From contig WRFK01000011.1 of the NCBI GenBank assembly GCA_009778835.1, forward strand, positions 1-16,185: a DNA stretch of 16,185 nucleotides, in the 5' to 3' direction. The position numbers and the translations under genes are program-made. The notes under the pieces are model-generated. The model searched no databases, was not told the origin of the DNA, and was given only the letters and a program-made list of their open reading frames with translations. Source of the stretch: Spirochaetaceae bacterium. Lineage in GTDB: Bacteria; Spirochaetota; Spirochaetia; CADAEX01. Shown here one piece after another: positions 7,506-12,593 of the stretch; position 1 is the stretch's first letter; each line of letters begins with the position of its first letter.

Positions 7506-8021
7506 ATGAATATGAAACGTTTATTTTTATTGGTAATTTTTATTATTTTAACAGTAAGTGCTTGGTCGCTGGATTTTATGGCTATTGTTAATAGAGCAAC
7601 TCCCTATGTTCTTTTGAGACCATCAGTGCCGAAAGAGGCAGATGCTGATGGTATTACTTGGGCGAATAGGGTAAAGGATAAGAATGGTAAAACTAATTAT
7701 GTGGAACAATGGTATTTTGCTGCTAATAATAATGGAGTTTTTGCAATTCAATTTGTTGTTTATGATAAAGATAAAAATAAGTTGAACAGTACTTTCAAGG
7801 ATATGGAAAGACAGGCTGTTGATAATGGATTTATTATTAATAGGAATTATTCAACTGATGAGGGTACAGCATATCAAAAAGAAGGTATTCTTTTCATATT
7901 TAGTAAGAAGACGGAAGGACCGCTGAAGCCAACAGAATTTAATGCGGAGAAAAATGGTGTTGATGGATTATATTATCAGGGAATTTTTATAACAACAATA
8001 GTAGTTGCCATGCAGTGGTAA
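7506..8021 (+). CDS. Exported hypothetical protein
   Basis: 171 residues beginning with a Sec signal peptide: basic MNMKR, a hydrophobic core FLLVIFIILTV, and a likely cleavage near AWS/LD (about residue 21). No lipobox Cys is present, so it should be periplasmic or secreted. The mature part has many Asn, Lys and Tyr residues and alternating hydrophobic stretches (FAIQFVVYD, GILFIFSK) suggesting beta strands; no family is recognised. A good Shine-Dalgarno site, AAGGAG (7495-7500), is 5 nt before the chosen ATG; M3 at 7512 is a possible alternative. It follows the DUF2971 gene by 56 bp on the same strand but has its own strong ribosome binding site, so a functional link is uncertain. Confidence 0.75.
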   Translation: MNMKRLFLLVIFIILTVSAWSLDFMAIVNRATPYVLLRPSVPKEADADGITWANRVKDKNGKTNYVEQWYFAANNNGVFAIQFVVYDKDKNKLNSTFKDMERQAVDNGFIINRNYSTDEGTAYQKEGILFIFSKKTEGPLKPTEFNAEKNGVDGLYYQGIFITTIVVAMQW

Positions 8022-8087
8022 AATATAGTGAGAGAATTAATTCCAAAAACATGGTCATATATTTAAGCTATTATTTTTGATTGAGTT

Positions 8088-8121
8088 CTGTATTGACAGG
8101 CTTAATGCTCTATCAATACAG
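8088..8121. repeat. 9-bp perfect inverted repeat, strong hairpin
   Basis: CTGTATTGA (8088-8096) and TCAATACAG (8113-8121) are perfect complements around 16 nt, with a further two or three pairs possible inside after a mismatch. It lies between the convergent exported-protein gene and the PIN toxin gene. No T-run follows immediately on either strand, so it may be an operator-like or structural site, not a normal terminator. It is the main structure in the 294-bp stretch 8022-8315, along with the hicB fragment beside it. Confidence 0.5.
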
Positions 8122-8153
8122 CGATATATATTTTAAAAAACTTTATTTTCTTT

Positions 8154-8213
8154 CTACTCCTGTAAATCTTTTCTCGCAACCTTAATGTGTTCCAGGCTGT
8201 GAGGCTCTGATAT
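8154..8213 (-). pseudogene. hicB fragment, central part
   Basis: On the minus strand the codons from 8213 read ISEPHSLEHIKVARKDLQE and then stop at 8156-8154. This matches PEPRSLERIKAEWEDWQE (residues 60-77) of the intact hicB at 9972-10379; the DNA match is clearest over about 35 bases (8180-8213). No start codon or flanking hicB sequence is present, so this is a degenerate relic. Confidence 0.6.
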
Positions 8214-8315
8214 ATGTAGTAAAAAATAAAATTGATTGTGAAATACAGTTAAAAAGAATAATTCAAATTATTATGGAATCTATTCATATAAACGCATGAT
8301 AATTATTGTAAATCA

Positions 8316-8696
8316 TTACTCAATTAAAATCACAGATGAATATTTCGCTATAGACTTATCTGATGTGAGAAGCGCTATTCCTTCTGCTTTTGCTTGAGCT
8401 ATCAGGATTCGATCAAATGGGTCTTTATGAATCTGTGGCAGATCAGTAATTAATAGCGCATGGCGGCTGGTTATGGAAAGTTCTGAATAGCCATTGTCTA
8501 AAAGTCCCCAATACAGTGCAGTTGGGTCTATCTGAAAATCAGCTCGATTTAAACTTTTTTTGATAATTACTTCCCAAATAGTGGCTGAACTAAAAAGCAG
8601 TTCATTTTCTTTGTTTTTAAAATAGGGGAGTGCTTTTTTGGGAAGCGTATCTGCTGCTGCCCAAAGAAGAAGGTGGGTATCAATAAGAAGTTTCAT
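8316..8696 (-). CDS. vapC: PIN-domain toxin (VapC-type ribonuclease)
   Basis: A metal-dependent ribonuclease toxin of a type II toxin-antitoxin pair; relatives cut tRNA or rRNA. The 126-residue protein has LIDTHLLLW with Asp6, an SSATIWEV strand with Glu42, DPFDRILIAQA (92-102) with Asp92/Asp95, and TSDKSI with Asp113. These acidic residues form the PIN active site, so it looks intact. I chose the ATG at 8696 over a TTG at 8708: MKLLIDTH is the usual start, GAGG lies at proper distance, and the antitoxin stop is separated from it by one base. Translation is thus probably coupled to the antitoxin gene. No membrane segment is seen. Confidence 0.9.
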   Translation of the reverse strand: MKLLIDTHLLLWAAADTLPKKALPYFKNKENELLFSSATIWEVIIKKSLNRADFQIDPTALYWGLLDNGYSELSITSRHALLITDLPQIHKDPFDRILIAQAKAEGIALLTSDKSIAKYSSVILIE

Positions 8697-8697
8697 G

Positions 8698-8934
8698 TTA
8701 TGCCTCAAATGCTTTGGTTATTTCATTTTGCCCCATTTTGTCGAAATCCGCAGGAATAGTTATGCGCCCCTTTAAAAAGCCAATCCGTTTTTTTTGAGTA
8801 TTATTAGACACACATGGAATGACTTTGACCATGGGCTTACCTGCCTTTGCGATTATAAATGGTTCCCCTGTAGCAGCTTTTTCTACCAATGCGGAAAGTT
8901 GTGTTTTTGCAGTGTGGATATTGTACTGTTGCAT
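8698..8934 (-). CDS. Phd/YefM-family antitoxin
   Basis: A 78-residue antitoxin with the Phd/YefM fold: MQQYNIHTAKTQLSALVEKA (1-20) is the N-terminal DNA-binding part, and GEPFIIAKAGKPMVKVIP (23-40) is the signature beta hairpin. The C-terminal tail, with IGFLKGRITIPADFDKM and EITKAFE, normally wraps the PIN toxin. It is first in a two-gene operon with the toxin 1 bp downstream, and GAGG lies about 6 nt before the ATG. Two overlapping near-palindromes upstream are likely operators for autoregulation by the complex. Confidence 0.9.
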   Translation of the reverse strand: MQQYNIHTAKTQLSALVEKAATGEPFIIAKAGKPMVKVIPCVSNNTQKKRIGFLKGRITIPADFDKMGQNEITKAFEA

Positions 8935-8946
8935 ATTAACCTCATA

Positions 8947-8974
8947 TATAAACTTAGTCTATAAACTTAGTTTA
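8947..8974. promoter_or_regulatory. Operator repeats upstream of the Phd/PIN pair
   Basis: TATAAACTTAGT occurs twice, at 8947-8958 and 8960-8971, with a 13-bp period. Each copy lies in a near-palindrome: 8947-8963 has one mismatch and TAAACTTAGTTTA (8962-8974) is perfect around a central T. They begin 12 bp before the antitoxin ATG, where Phd-type antitoxins usually bind. Confidence 0.6.
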
Positions 8975-8991
8975 ATCAATAGTGTTTATAA

Positions 8992-9060
8992 TTATTTTTT
9001 GCCTTCCAAAGCTGCACGGGCAGCAGCAGCTATAAACGGCTCGCGGTTTTTTGCCATGCG
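8992..9060 (-). pseudogene. hicB fragment, C-terminal 21 codons
   Basis: The minus strand reads MAKNREPFIAAAARAALEGK with a final K and TAA (8994-8992), nearly identical to the end of the intact hicB (VAKNRSAFIAAAARAALEGKK). A stop lies one codon upstream of the matching part, so only the C-terminal ribbon-helix-helix tail remains. Together with 8154-8213 it shows at least one further hicB copy once lay here; the order of the two pieces is not that of a simply interrupted gene. Confidence 0.7.
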
Positions 9061-9095
9061 TTAATTATGAGGAATAGAAAAATTGCTTGACTATT

Positions 9096-9113
9096 TGTCG
9101 CTAATAAGCGACA
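9096..9113. promoter_or_regulatory. Palindrome before the orphan antidote gene
   Basis: TGTCGCT (9096-9102), AATA, AGCGACA (9107-9113): a perfect 7-bp inverted repeat ending 5 bp before the ATG at 9119. TTGACT (9087-9092) just upstream may be a -35 box. Probably an operator for the encoded helix-turn-helix antitoxin. Confidence 0.5.
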
Positions 9114-9118
9114 GTGAA

Positions 9119-9439
9119 ATGAACATGGCAAAAGAAAAAATTACAAAATGGAATATCTTGGACGGTCTCAGGAATGACAAGGAAATAGCTGCATACCTTG
9201 AAGCAGCTCTTGAGGAAGGATATGATTTTTTCTTATCTGCGCTTGATGATGCAGCGCGCGCTCAGGGAATAAACTTGTTGGCAAAGAAAATGGGTGTTAA
9301 TCGCCAAAGTCTTTACAAGAGTTTTGGAAAAGATAAGCGTCCTAGTTTTGAAACTGTTTTTAAAGCTATTGATGGACTTGGACTGCGCATCTCTTTTACA
9401 CCGAGACAAAGAATGCGTGTATCTGCTGGAACACACTGA
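9119..9439 (+). CDS. Orphan addiction-module antidote protein (HigA-like, HTH)
   Basis: A 106-residue protein of the antidote family that normally follows a RelE/HigB-type toxin gene. KWNILDGLRNDKEIAAYLEAAL is the typical N-terminal part and DAARAQGINLLAKKMGVNRQSLYKSF the helix-turn-helix (about 45-70). The end (VFKAIDGLGLRISFTP) is the usual strand-forming tail. I chose ATG 9119 over an upstream in-frame TTG (9083), because the palindrome at 9096-9113 would otherwise be coding; ATG 9125 is also possible. No toxin gene lies before it: upstream are only a hicB fragment and the divergent Phd/PIN pair. It is therefore an orphan antitoxin, which may act as a repressor or protect against a toxin elsewhere. 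Confidence 0.8.
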   Translation: MNMAKEKITKWNILDGLRNDKEIAAYLEAALEEGYDFFLSALDDAARAQGINLLAKKMGVNRQSLYKSFGKDKRPSFETVFKAIDGLGLRISFTPRQRMRVSAGTH

Positions 9440-9459
9440 GGTGTCAAAACTATAAACTT

Positions 9460-9792
9460 ATGAAGAAAAAAATAAAATTGGATAAATACGAACAATCCGT
9501 AAAAAAATCGAGAAAACCTGTTCACCCTGGAAATGTTTTTTTACATGATGTTCTTATTCCTCTGGAATTTACAGTTACTAAAGCAGCCCGAATGATGGGT
9601 ATAACACGAAAAGCGCTTTCAGAATTGGTAAACGAAAAATCCTCATGTACTGTGCAGATGGCGCTCAGAATAGCAAAAGTTACTCGTACCAGTGCAGAAA
9701 GTTGGCTAGCTATGCAGTTAAAACTGGATCTTTGGAAAGCCCGTCAGAAGAAACTTGCTCCATTGCTGGAATTCCCCAAAGTAGCAATATAG
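9460..9792 (+). CDS. higA: Orphan HigA-family antitoxin with borrowed N-terminus
   Basis: A 110-residue XRE-type antitoxin. The family core begins at RKPVHPGNVF (18-27), continues with the helix-turn-helix (TVTKAARMMGITRKALSELV, 38-57) and ends SAESWLAMQLKLDLWKA. The first 17 residues are not usual for HigA: KIKLDKYEQS matches the start of the CopG-type antitoxin at 10821 (KIKLDKFEQS), and the DNA is also nearly identical there. I infer a fused or swapped 5' end. No higB toxin gene precedes it; the nearest upstream gene is the other orphan antidote. The ATG has no close Shine-Dalgarno site (GAGGTG is 16 nt away). A remnant of a CopG-type antitoxin lies 31 bp downstream. Confidence 0.82.
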   Translation: MKKKIKLDKYEQSVKKSRKPVHPGNVFLHDVLIPLEFTVTKAARMMGITRKALSELVNEKSSCTVQMALRIAKVTRTSAESWLAMQLKLDLWKARQKKLAPLLEFPKVAI

Positions 9793-9822
9793 CTAAAATC
9801 AACGTCGATTCACGAAAATCCA

Positions 9823-9918
9823 CAAACACTTATTTCCAGCATCATTCATAAATATATTGCGGGTAAACTGGTAGATGAAAAAGCTGTATTGAAATCAATG
9901 GAACTCTTAAGGCGCTAA
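9823..9918 (+). pseudogene. 3' fragment of a CopG-type antitoxin gene
   Basis: Codons from 9823 read QTLISSIIHKYIAGKLVDEK and continue to SMELLRR and a TAA, differing from the end of the intact gene at 10821-11114 by only two residues (V to A and F to L). Sequence upstream of 9823 is unrelated, so only the last 31 codons are present. It is the left part of a direct repeat. Confidence 0.85.
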
Positions 9919-9930
9919 TCCGGCAGACAA

Positions 9931-9981
9931 TCACCCATAAGCCTCTGATGAAAGCTGTCCGAATGCACCCCTTATTTTTTG
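9931..9981 (-). pseudogene. 3' fragment of rlmN
   Basis: The minus strand reads QKIRGAFGQLSSEAYG and TGA, the C-terminus of RlmN. The catalytic Cys of intact RlmN (GAC333GQL) is Phe here, so the fragment has drifted. The rest of rlmN is absent; upstream on this strand is hicB, whose stop codon overlaps the fragment. Confidence 0.85.
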
Positions 9982-10379
9982 CCTTCCAGAGCTGCACGGG
10001 CTGCAGCAGCTATAAATGCCGATCGGTTTTTTGCCACGCGGTCAATACGTGCTATTAAATCAGATTCCATAGAAATTAAAATCTTTTCATTTTTATAAGT
10101 AGGTAGCAGGGTAATACTTGCTACAATAAAATCGTAATTATCCTTCCATTCTTGCCAATCTTCCCATTCAGCTTTAATGCGTTCCAGGCTGCGAGGTTCT
10201 GGTATGGGTTCTCCGTCTTCTTTCATGCTACGGATGTGAAAAGCCAATGCTTCATGAGCATTCTTTATGGTATCTTCATAATCATTACCTGACGAGAAAC
10301 ATCCGGGTACGTCAGGGAATACTACTCCCCATGCGGTTTTTTTATCACCGACTTCAATCAATGCAATATAGTTTTTCAT
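9972..10379 (-). CDS. hicB: HicB-family antitoxin, partner toxin broken
   Basis: A 135-residue HicB. The N-terminal half has the degenerate RNase H-like fold (YIALIEVGDKKTAWGVVFPD, then VPGCFSSGNDYEDTIKNA, residues 4-41) that blocks HicA. The C-terminal ribbon-helix-helix part (DLIARIDRVAKNRSAFIAAA, 107-126) binds DNA. GGAG lies about 8 nt before the ATG. In hicAB loci the toxin is directly upstream; here only the last 27 codons of hicA remain, ending 5 bp before this start. HicB is therefore an orphan. Its stop codon sits in a CAAAAAATAA run shared with the rlmN fragment. Without hicA's start region its promoter is unclear. Confidence 0.9.
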   Translation of the reverse strand: MKNYIALIEVGDKKTAWGVVFPDVPGCFSSGNDYEDTIKNAHEALAFHIRSMKEDGEPIPEPRSLERIKAEWEDWQEWKDNYDFIVASITLLPTYKNEKILISMESDLIARIDRVAKNRSAFIAAAARAALEGKK

Positions 10380-10384
10380 ATTCT

Positions 10385-10468
10385 CTACTCCAATTTTATC
10401 CCTGCTTGCTTTAATATGCTTTGGATCGTTCCTACTGGTAAATCTTTTTTAGGGTTAGGTATAGTTAT
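10385..10468 (-). pseudogene. hicA: hicA toxin, 3' remnant only
   Basis: Minus-strand codons read ITIPNPKKDLPVGTIQSILK, then QAGIKLE and TAG at 10387-10385. This is the standard C-terminus of HicA (…DLPVGTLxxILKQAGI). Upstream the frame stays open but is AT-rich and unrelated, so the N-terminal half with the catalytic His and the RNA-binding surface is missing. The lost part is replaced by the promoter region of the BrnT-like gene. Confidence 0.85.
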
Positions 10469-10522
10469 TATGTATATAAATAAGTATATCCAGTCAAGTA
10501 GTCGATAAGTACAATTAACATA

Positions 10523-10551
10523 TTGACAAATAGTAGATAATGTAGTAAGCT
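10523..10551 (+). promoter_or_regulatory. Promoter of the BrnT-like toxin gene, leaderless type
   Basis: TTGACA (10523-10528), a 17-bp spacer and TAAGCT (10546-10551); the ATG at 10558 lies 6 nt after the -10 box, so +1 should be at or next to the A of the start codon. No Shine-Dalgarno site is present. Confidence 0.5.
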
Positions 10552-10557
10552 GATGCT

Positions 10558-10824
10558 ATGCAAATACTTTGGGATGAAAAGAAAAACTGCAAACTTATTG
10601 CAGAGCGAGGGCTTTCGCTGGAGACATTTGCTTCGCTAATTCTGGAAAAGAAGTATCTTGCTATTTTGAAAAACTCTTCAAGAGTAAAACAGGAAATATT
10701 TGTAATCCCTTTTCAGAGTTATACTTATGTTGTTCCTTTTATTATTGATAGCAAACAGAACATAGTTCTAAAAACCGTTTTTCCAAGCAGAAAGTACCAT
10801 AAGATTTATGGAGGAGAGAAATGA
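10558..10824 (+). CDS. brnT: BrnT-like toxin
   Basis: An 88-residue protein with the BrnT pattern: ILWDEKKNCKLIAERGLSLE (3-22), a middle beta-rich part (QEIFVIPFQSYTYVVPFI, 45-62) and KTVFPSRKYHKIY (72-84) with the conserved basic PSRK. BrnT proteins are RelE-fold ribonucleases that inhibit translation. The stop codon overlaps the ATG of the next gene by 4 bp (ATGA), as usual for tightly coupled toxin-antitoxin pairs with the toxin first. The gene begins next to the beheaded hicA. Confidence 0.8.
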   Translation: MQILWDEKKNCKLIAERGLSLETFASLILEKKYLAILKNSSRVKQEIFVIPFQSYTYVVPFIIDSKQNIVLKTVFPSRKYHKIYGGEK

Positions 10825-11114
10825 AAATAAAATTGGATAAATTTGAACAATCCATAGAAGATAACGCGGATAAGTTTGTCCCCCTTTCAGATGCTGAAAA
10901 GAATAAGGTGGAGTCAATTATTAATGTCGCAAATAAAACAAAGAACATCAATATACGTATTTCTGAGTATGATATCGAAAAGGTCAAGCAAAGAGCCAGA
11001 GAGGAAGGGATTCCTTATCAAACACTTATTTCCAGCATCATTCATAAATATATTGTGGGTAAACTGGTAGATGAAAAGGCTGTCTTGAAATCAATGGAAT
11101 TCTTAAGGCGCTAA
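10821..11114 (+). CDS. CopG/BrnA-type ribbon-helix-helix antitoxin
   Basis: 97 residues. The beta strand NINIRISEYD (42-51) followed by two helices (IEKVKQRAREEG and PYQTLISSIIHKYI) is a ribbon-helix-helix DNA-binding domain; here it lies in the C-terminal half. The N-terminal half (KIKLDKFEQSIEDNADKF) probably contacts the toxin. GGAGAG lies 5-10 nt before the ATG, inside the end of the toxin gene. It overlaps the BrnT-like gene by 4 bp and ends 12 bp before the end of the convergent rlmN. Its last 31 codons are part of the 159-bp direct repeat. Confidence 0.85.
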   Translation: MKIKLDKFEQSIEDNADKFVPLSDAEKNKVESIINVANKTKNINIRISEYDIEKVKQRAREEGIPYQTLISSIIHKYIVGKLVDEKAVLKSMEFLRR

Positions 11115-11177
11115 TCCGGCAGGCCATCACCCATAAGCCTCTGACGAAAGCTGTCCGCATGCGCCCCTTATTTTTTG
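11019..11177. repeat. Direct repeat copy 2 (intact antitoxin and rlmN 3' ends)
   Basis: Partner of 9823-9981. Here both genes are complete: the CopG-type antitoxin ends at 11114 and rlmN ends at 11127, so this copy keeps the original context and the other is the derived one. Confidence 0.9.
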
Positions 11178-12155
11178 TGCTTTTCTATGCCGAACAGTGT
11201 ATGGTATCTGGTTTGCAATAAGAAGATTTAAAAAAGTATCTATCTCTTTTTGTGATGGCGTTTGAAAATCAAGTCCTTCTGCGGGATTCCATGGTATTAC
11301 ATTTATATTTACAGAAAGACCCAAAATAAAATCTTTAAGATATTTTACATCTTCTTTATTTGTATTGAATTCTTTTATAAGCACATATTCAAGGGTTATT
11401 CGTTTATTTTTTTTACTTTGATAATAGAGGAGCGATTCTCTAAGCTTGTTAACATCAAACTTTTTTGCAACAGGCATTATCTTTTCCCGTTTTTCCTGAT
11501 TTGCGCAATTAAGCGAAACAGCAAGGCGCATGGGTTTACCGTTATCTGCCATATATTCTATTTTATCTGCCAGCCCGCATGTTGAGACAGTCATTCTTCT
11601 GTAGCTTATCCCTTTTCCCTCTTTGTTGTTTAATATATCTGCTGCCTTAAATAAAGCTTCTATGTTATCAAGCGGTTCTCCCATTCCCATAAACACAATA
11701 TTTGATATTTCCCCAAACTCTTTTTCAAGAAAAATAAGCTGATCAACTATTTCGGAAGAAGAAAGATTTCTCGAGAAACCGTTATCTCCTGTCTTGCAGA
11801 ACAGACAGCCCATTGCGCACCCTGCCTGTGTTGACAAGCATGCTGTTTTTCGCCCATTAAGATCGCTCAATAATACACATTCAATGACATTTTTATCATA
11901 TAATGTGATCGAAAGTTTTCCACTGTTAGTATCTCTTAAAATATTATTAATTGAGCTTCCTGTAATGGTAAAATTATCATTAAGGTTTTTAATCAAAGCT
12001 GCAGGAAGGTTTGTTATTAAATTAAAATCTGTTATGTTGCTGTGGATCGCTTTAAAAATCTGGTTTGCTCTGTATGATTTGTCGGGATTTACTGCAGAAA
12101 GAATTTCATTGGGTAACATTCCGGAAAGGGGAATTTTTATATTATCATTTGCCAT
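11127..12155 (-). CDS. rlmN: Dual-specificity rRNA/tRNA methyltransferase RlmN
   Basis: A radical SAM enzyme that methylates C2 of A2503 in 23S rRNA and A37 of some tRNAs, using two catalytic Cys. The 342-residue protein has the cluster motif C113-x3-C117-x2-C120, the SAM-binding GMGEP (157-161), RRMTVSTCG (186-194), and the catalytic Cys pair C106 (TAC106LSTQAG) and C333 (GAC333GQL). All correspond by spacing to E. coli C118/C125/C129/C132/C355. It is the last gene of a minus-strand operon, 24 bp after the TPR-like gene. Its extreme 3' end is duplicated at 9931-9981. The ATG lies after a weak GGTG ribosome binding site. Confidence 0.97.
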   Translation of the reverse strand: MANDNIKIPLSGMLPNEILSAVNPDKSYRANQIFKAIHSNITDFNLITNLPAALIKNLNDNFTITGSSINNILRDTNSGKLSITLYDKNVIECVLLSDLNGRKTACLSTQAGCAMGCLFCKTGDNGFSRNLSSSEIVDQLIFLEKEFGEISNIVFMGMGEPLDNIEALFKAADILNNKEGKGISYRRMTVSTCGLADKIEYMADNGKPMRLAVSLNCANQEKREKIMPVAKKFDVNKLRESLLYYQSKKNKRITLEYVLIKEFNTNKEDVKYLKDFILGLSVNINVIPWNPAEGLDFQTPSQKEIDTFLNLLIANQIPYTVRHRKAQKIRGACGQLSSEAYG

Positions 12156-12179
12156 ATTTGCACCGGAGAAAAGTAGTTT

Positions 12180-12581
12180 TTAATTTATCCATCTTATAAT
12201 TACATTGCTAATTTTTTTTATTAGCTCATCTTTTTTATCAGGAGCAGGGGCAATGGAATACATTTTTAAAGCTTCGAGATAATTATTATTTTTATAATAG
12301 TGATCGCCAACTCTTGAAAGGCCATCCGAATATCCTGTTGTTATAAATATTCTCCTGGCTACCTCAATTTTGCCTTCATTAAAAAACTGATTCCCTTTTC
12401 TGTTTAAAGCAACACGATCAGTTGAATTTAAATCTTTTTTTTGGGAGTCGGTGATTTTTAGAAAATTTTTTCCATTATCAGGATCAACAGGAGATTTTTG
12501 AGCTTTTTCAGAAGTTTTTCTGCTTACATTTTTTAGATCAATATTTTTTAAAAAATTTTCTTCTTGCTGCTTTTTATTCAT
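12180..12581 (-). CDS. Small TPR-like hypothetical protein
   Basis: 133 residues. The first 55 are charged and low in complexity (Lys/Asn/Asp). Residues 56-121 look like about one and a half tetratricopeptide-type helical hairpins: ALNRKGNQFFNEGKIEVARR, then SRVGDHYYKNNNYLEALKMY, with the usual small and aromatic spacing. There is no signal peptide or membrane segment, so a cytoplasmic scaffold or partner protein is likely; no specific function is known to me. It lies 12 bp after hisB and 24 bp before rlmN, so the three are probably one transcript. Confidence 0.75.
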   Translation of the reverse strand: MNKKQQEENFLKNIDLKNVSRKTSEKAQKSPVDPDNGKNFLKITDSQKKDLNSTDRVALNRKGNQFFNEGKIEVARRIFITTGYSDGLSRVGDHYYKNNNYLEALKMYSIAPAPDKKDELIKKISNVIIRWIN

Positions 12582-12593
12582 ATTTAATTATAA

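Larger units (their letters stand above)
9823..9981. repeat. Direct repeat copy 1 (antitoxin tail plus rlmN tail)
   Basis: 159 bp matching 11019-11177 without gaps at an offset of 1196; I count nine mismatches. It contains the last 31 codons of the CopG-type antitoxin (+) and the last 16 codons of rlmN (-). Its right edge lies in the run CAAAAAATAA (minus strand), where hicB sequence takes over. Confidence 0.9.

Noticed and set aside
8697..8708. TTG start for the PIN toxin, overlapping the antitoxin
   Set aside because: The ATG at 8696 gives the standard MKLLIDTH start, has a placed GAGG and lies 1 bp after the antitoxin stop.
8154..9060. CRISPR array or transposon as an explanation of the repeats
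   Set aside because: No regular short repeats with spacers, no transposase and no terminal inverted repeats; the repeats are gene fragments.
8819..9064. Plus-strand ORF across the antitoxin start region
   Set aside because: It runs antisense to the Phd-type antitoxin and over its operators and a hicB relic; the composition is not that of a gene.
9083..9118. TTG start for the orphan antidote protein
   Set aside because: It would translate through a perfect palindrome that looks like an operator, and the added residues are not typical of the family.
9645..9851. ORF overlapping the end of higA
   Set aside because: A +1 frame shadow of higA that reads the antitoxin relic out of frame.
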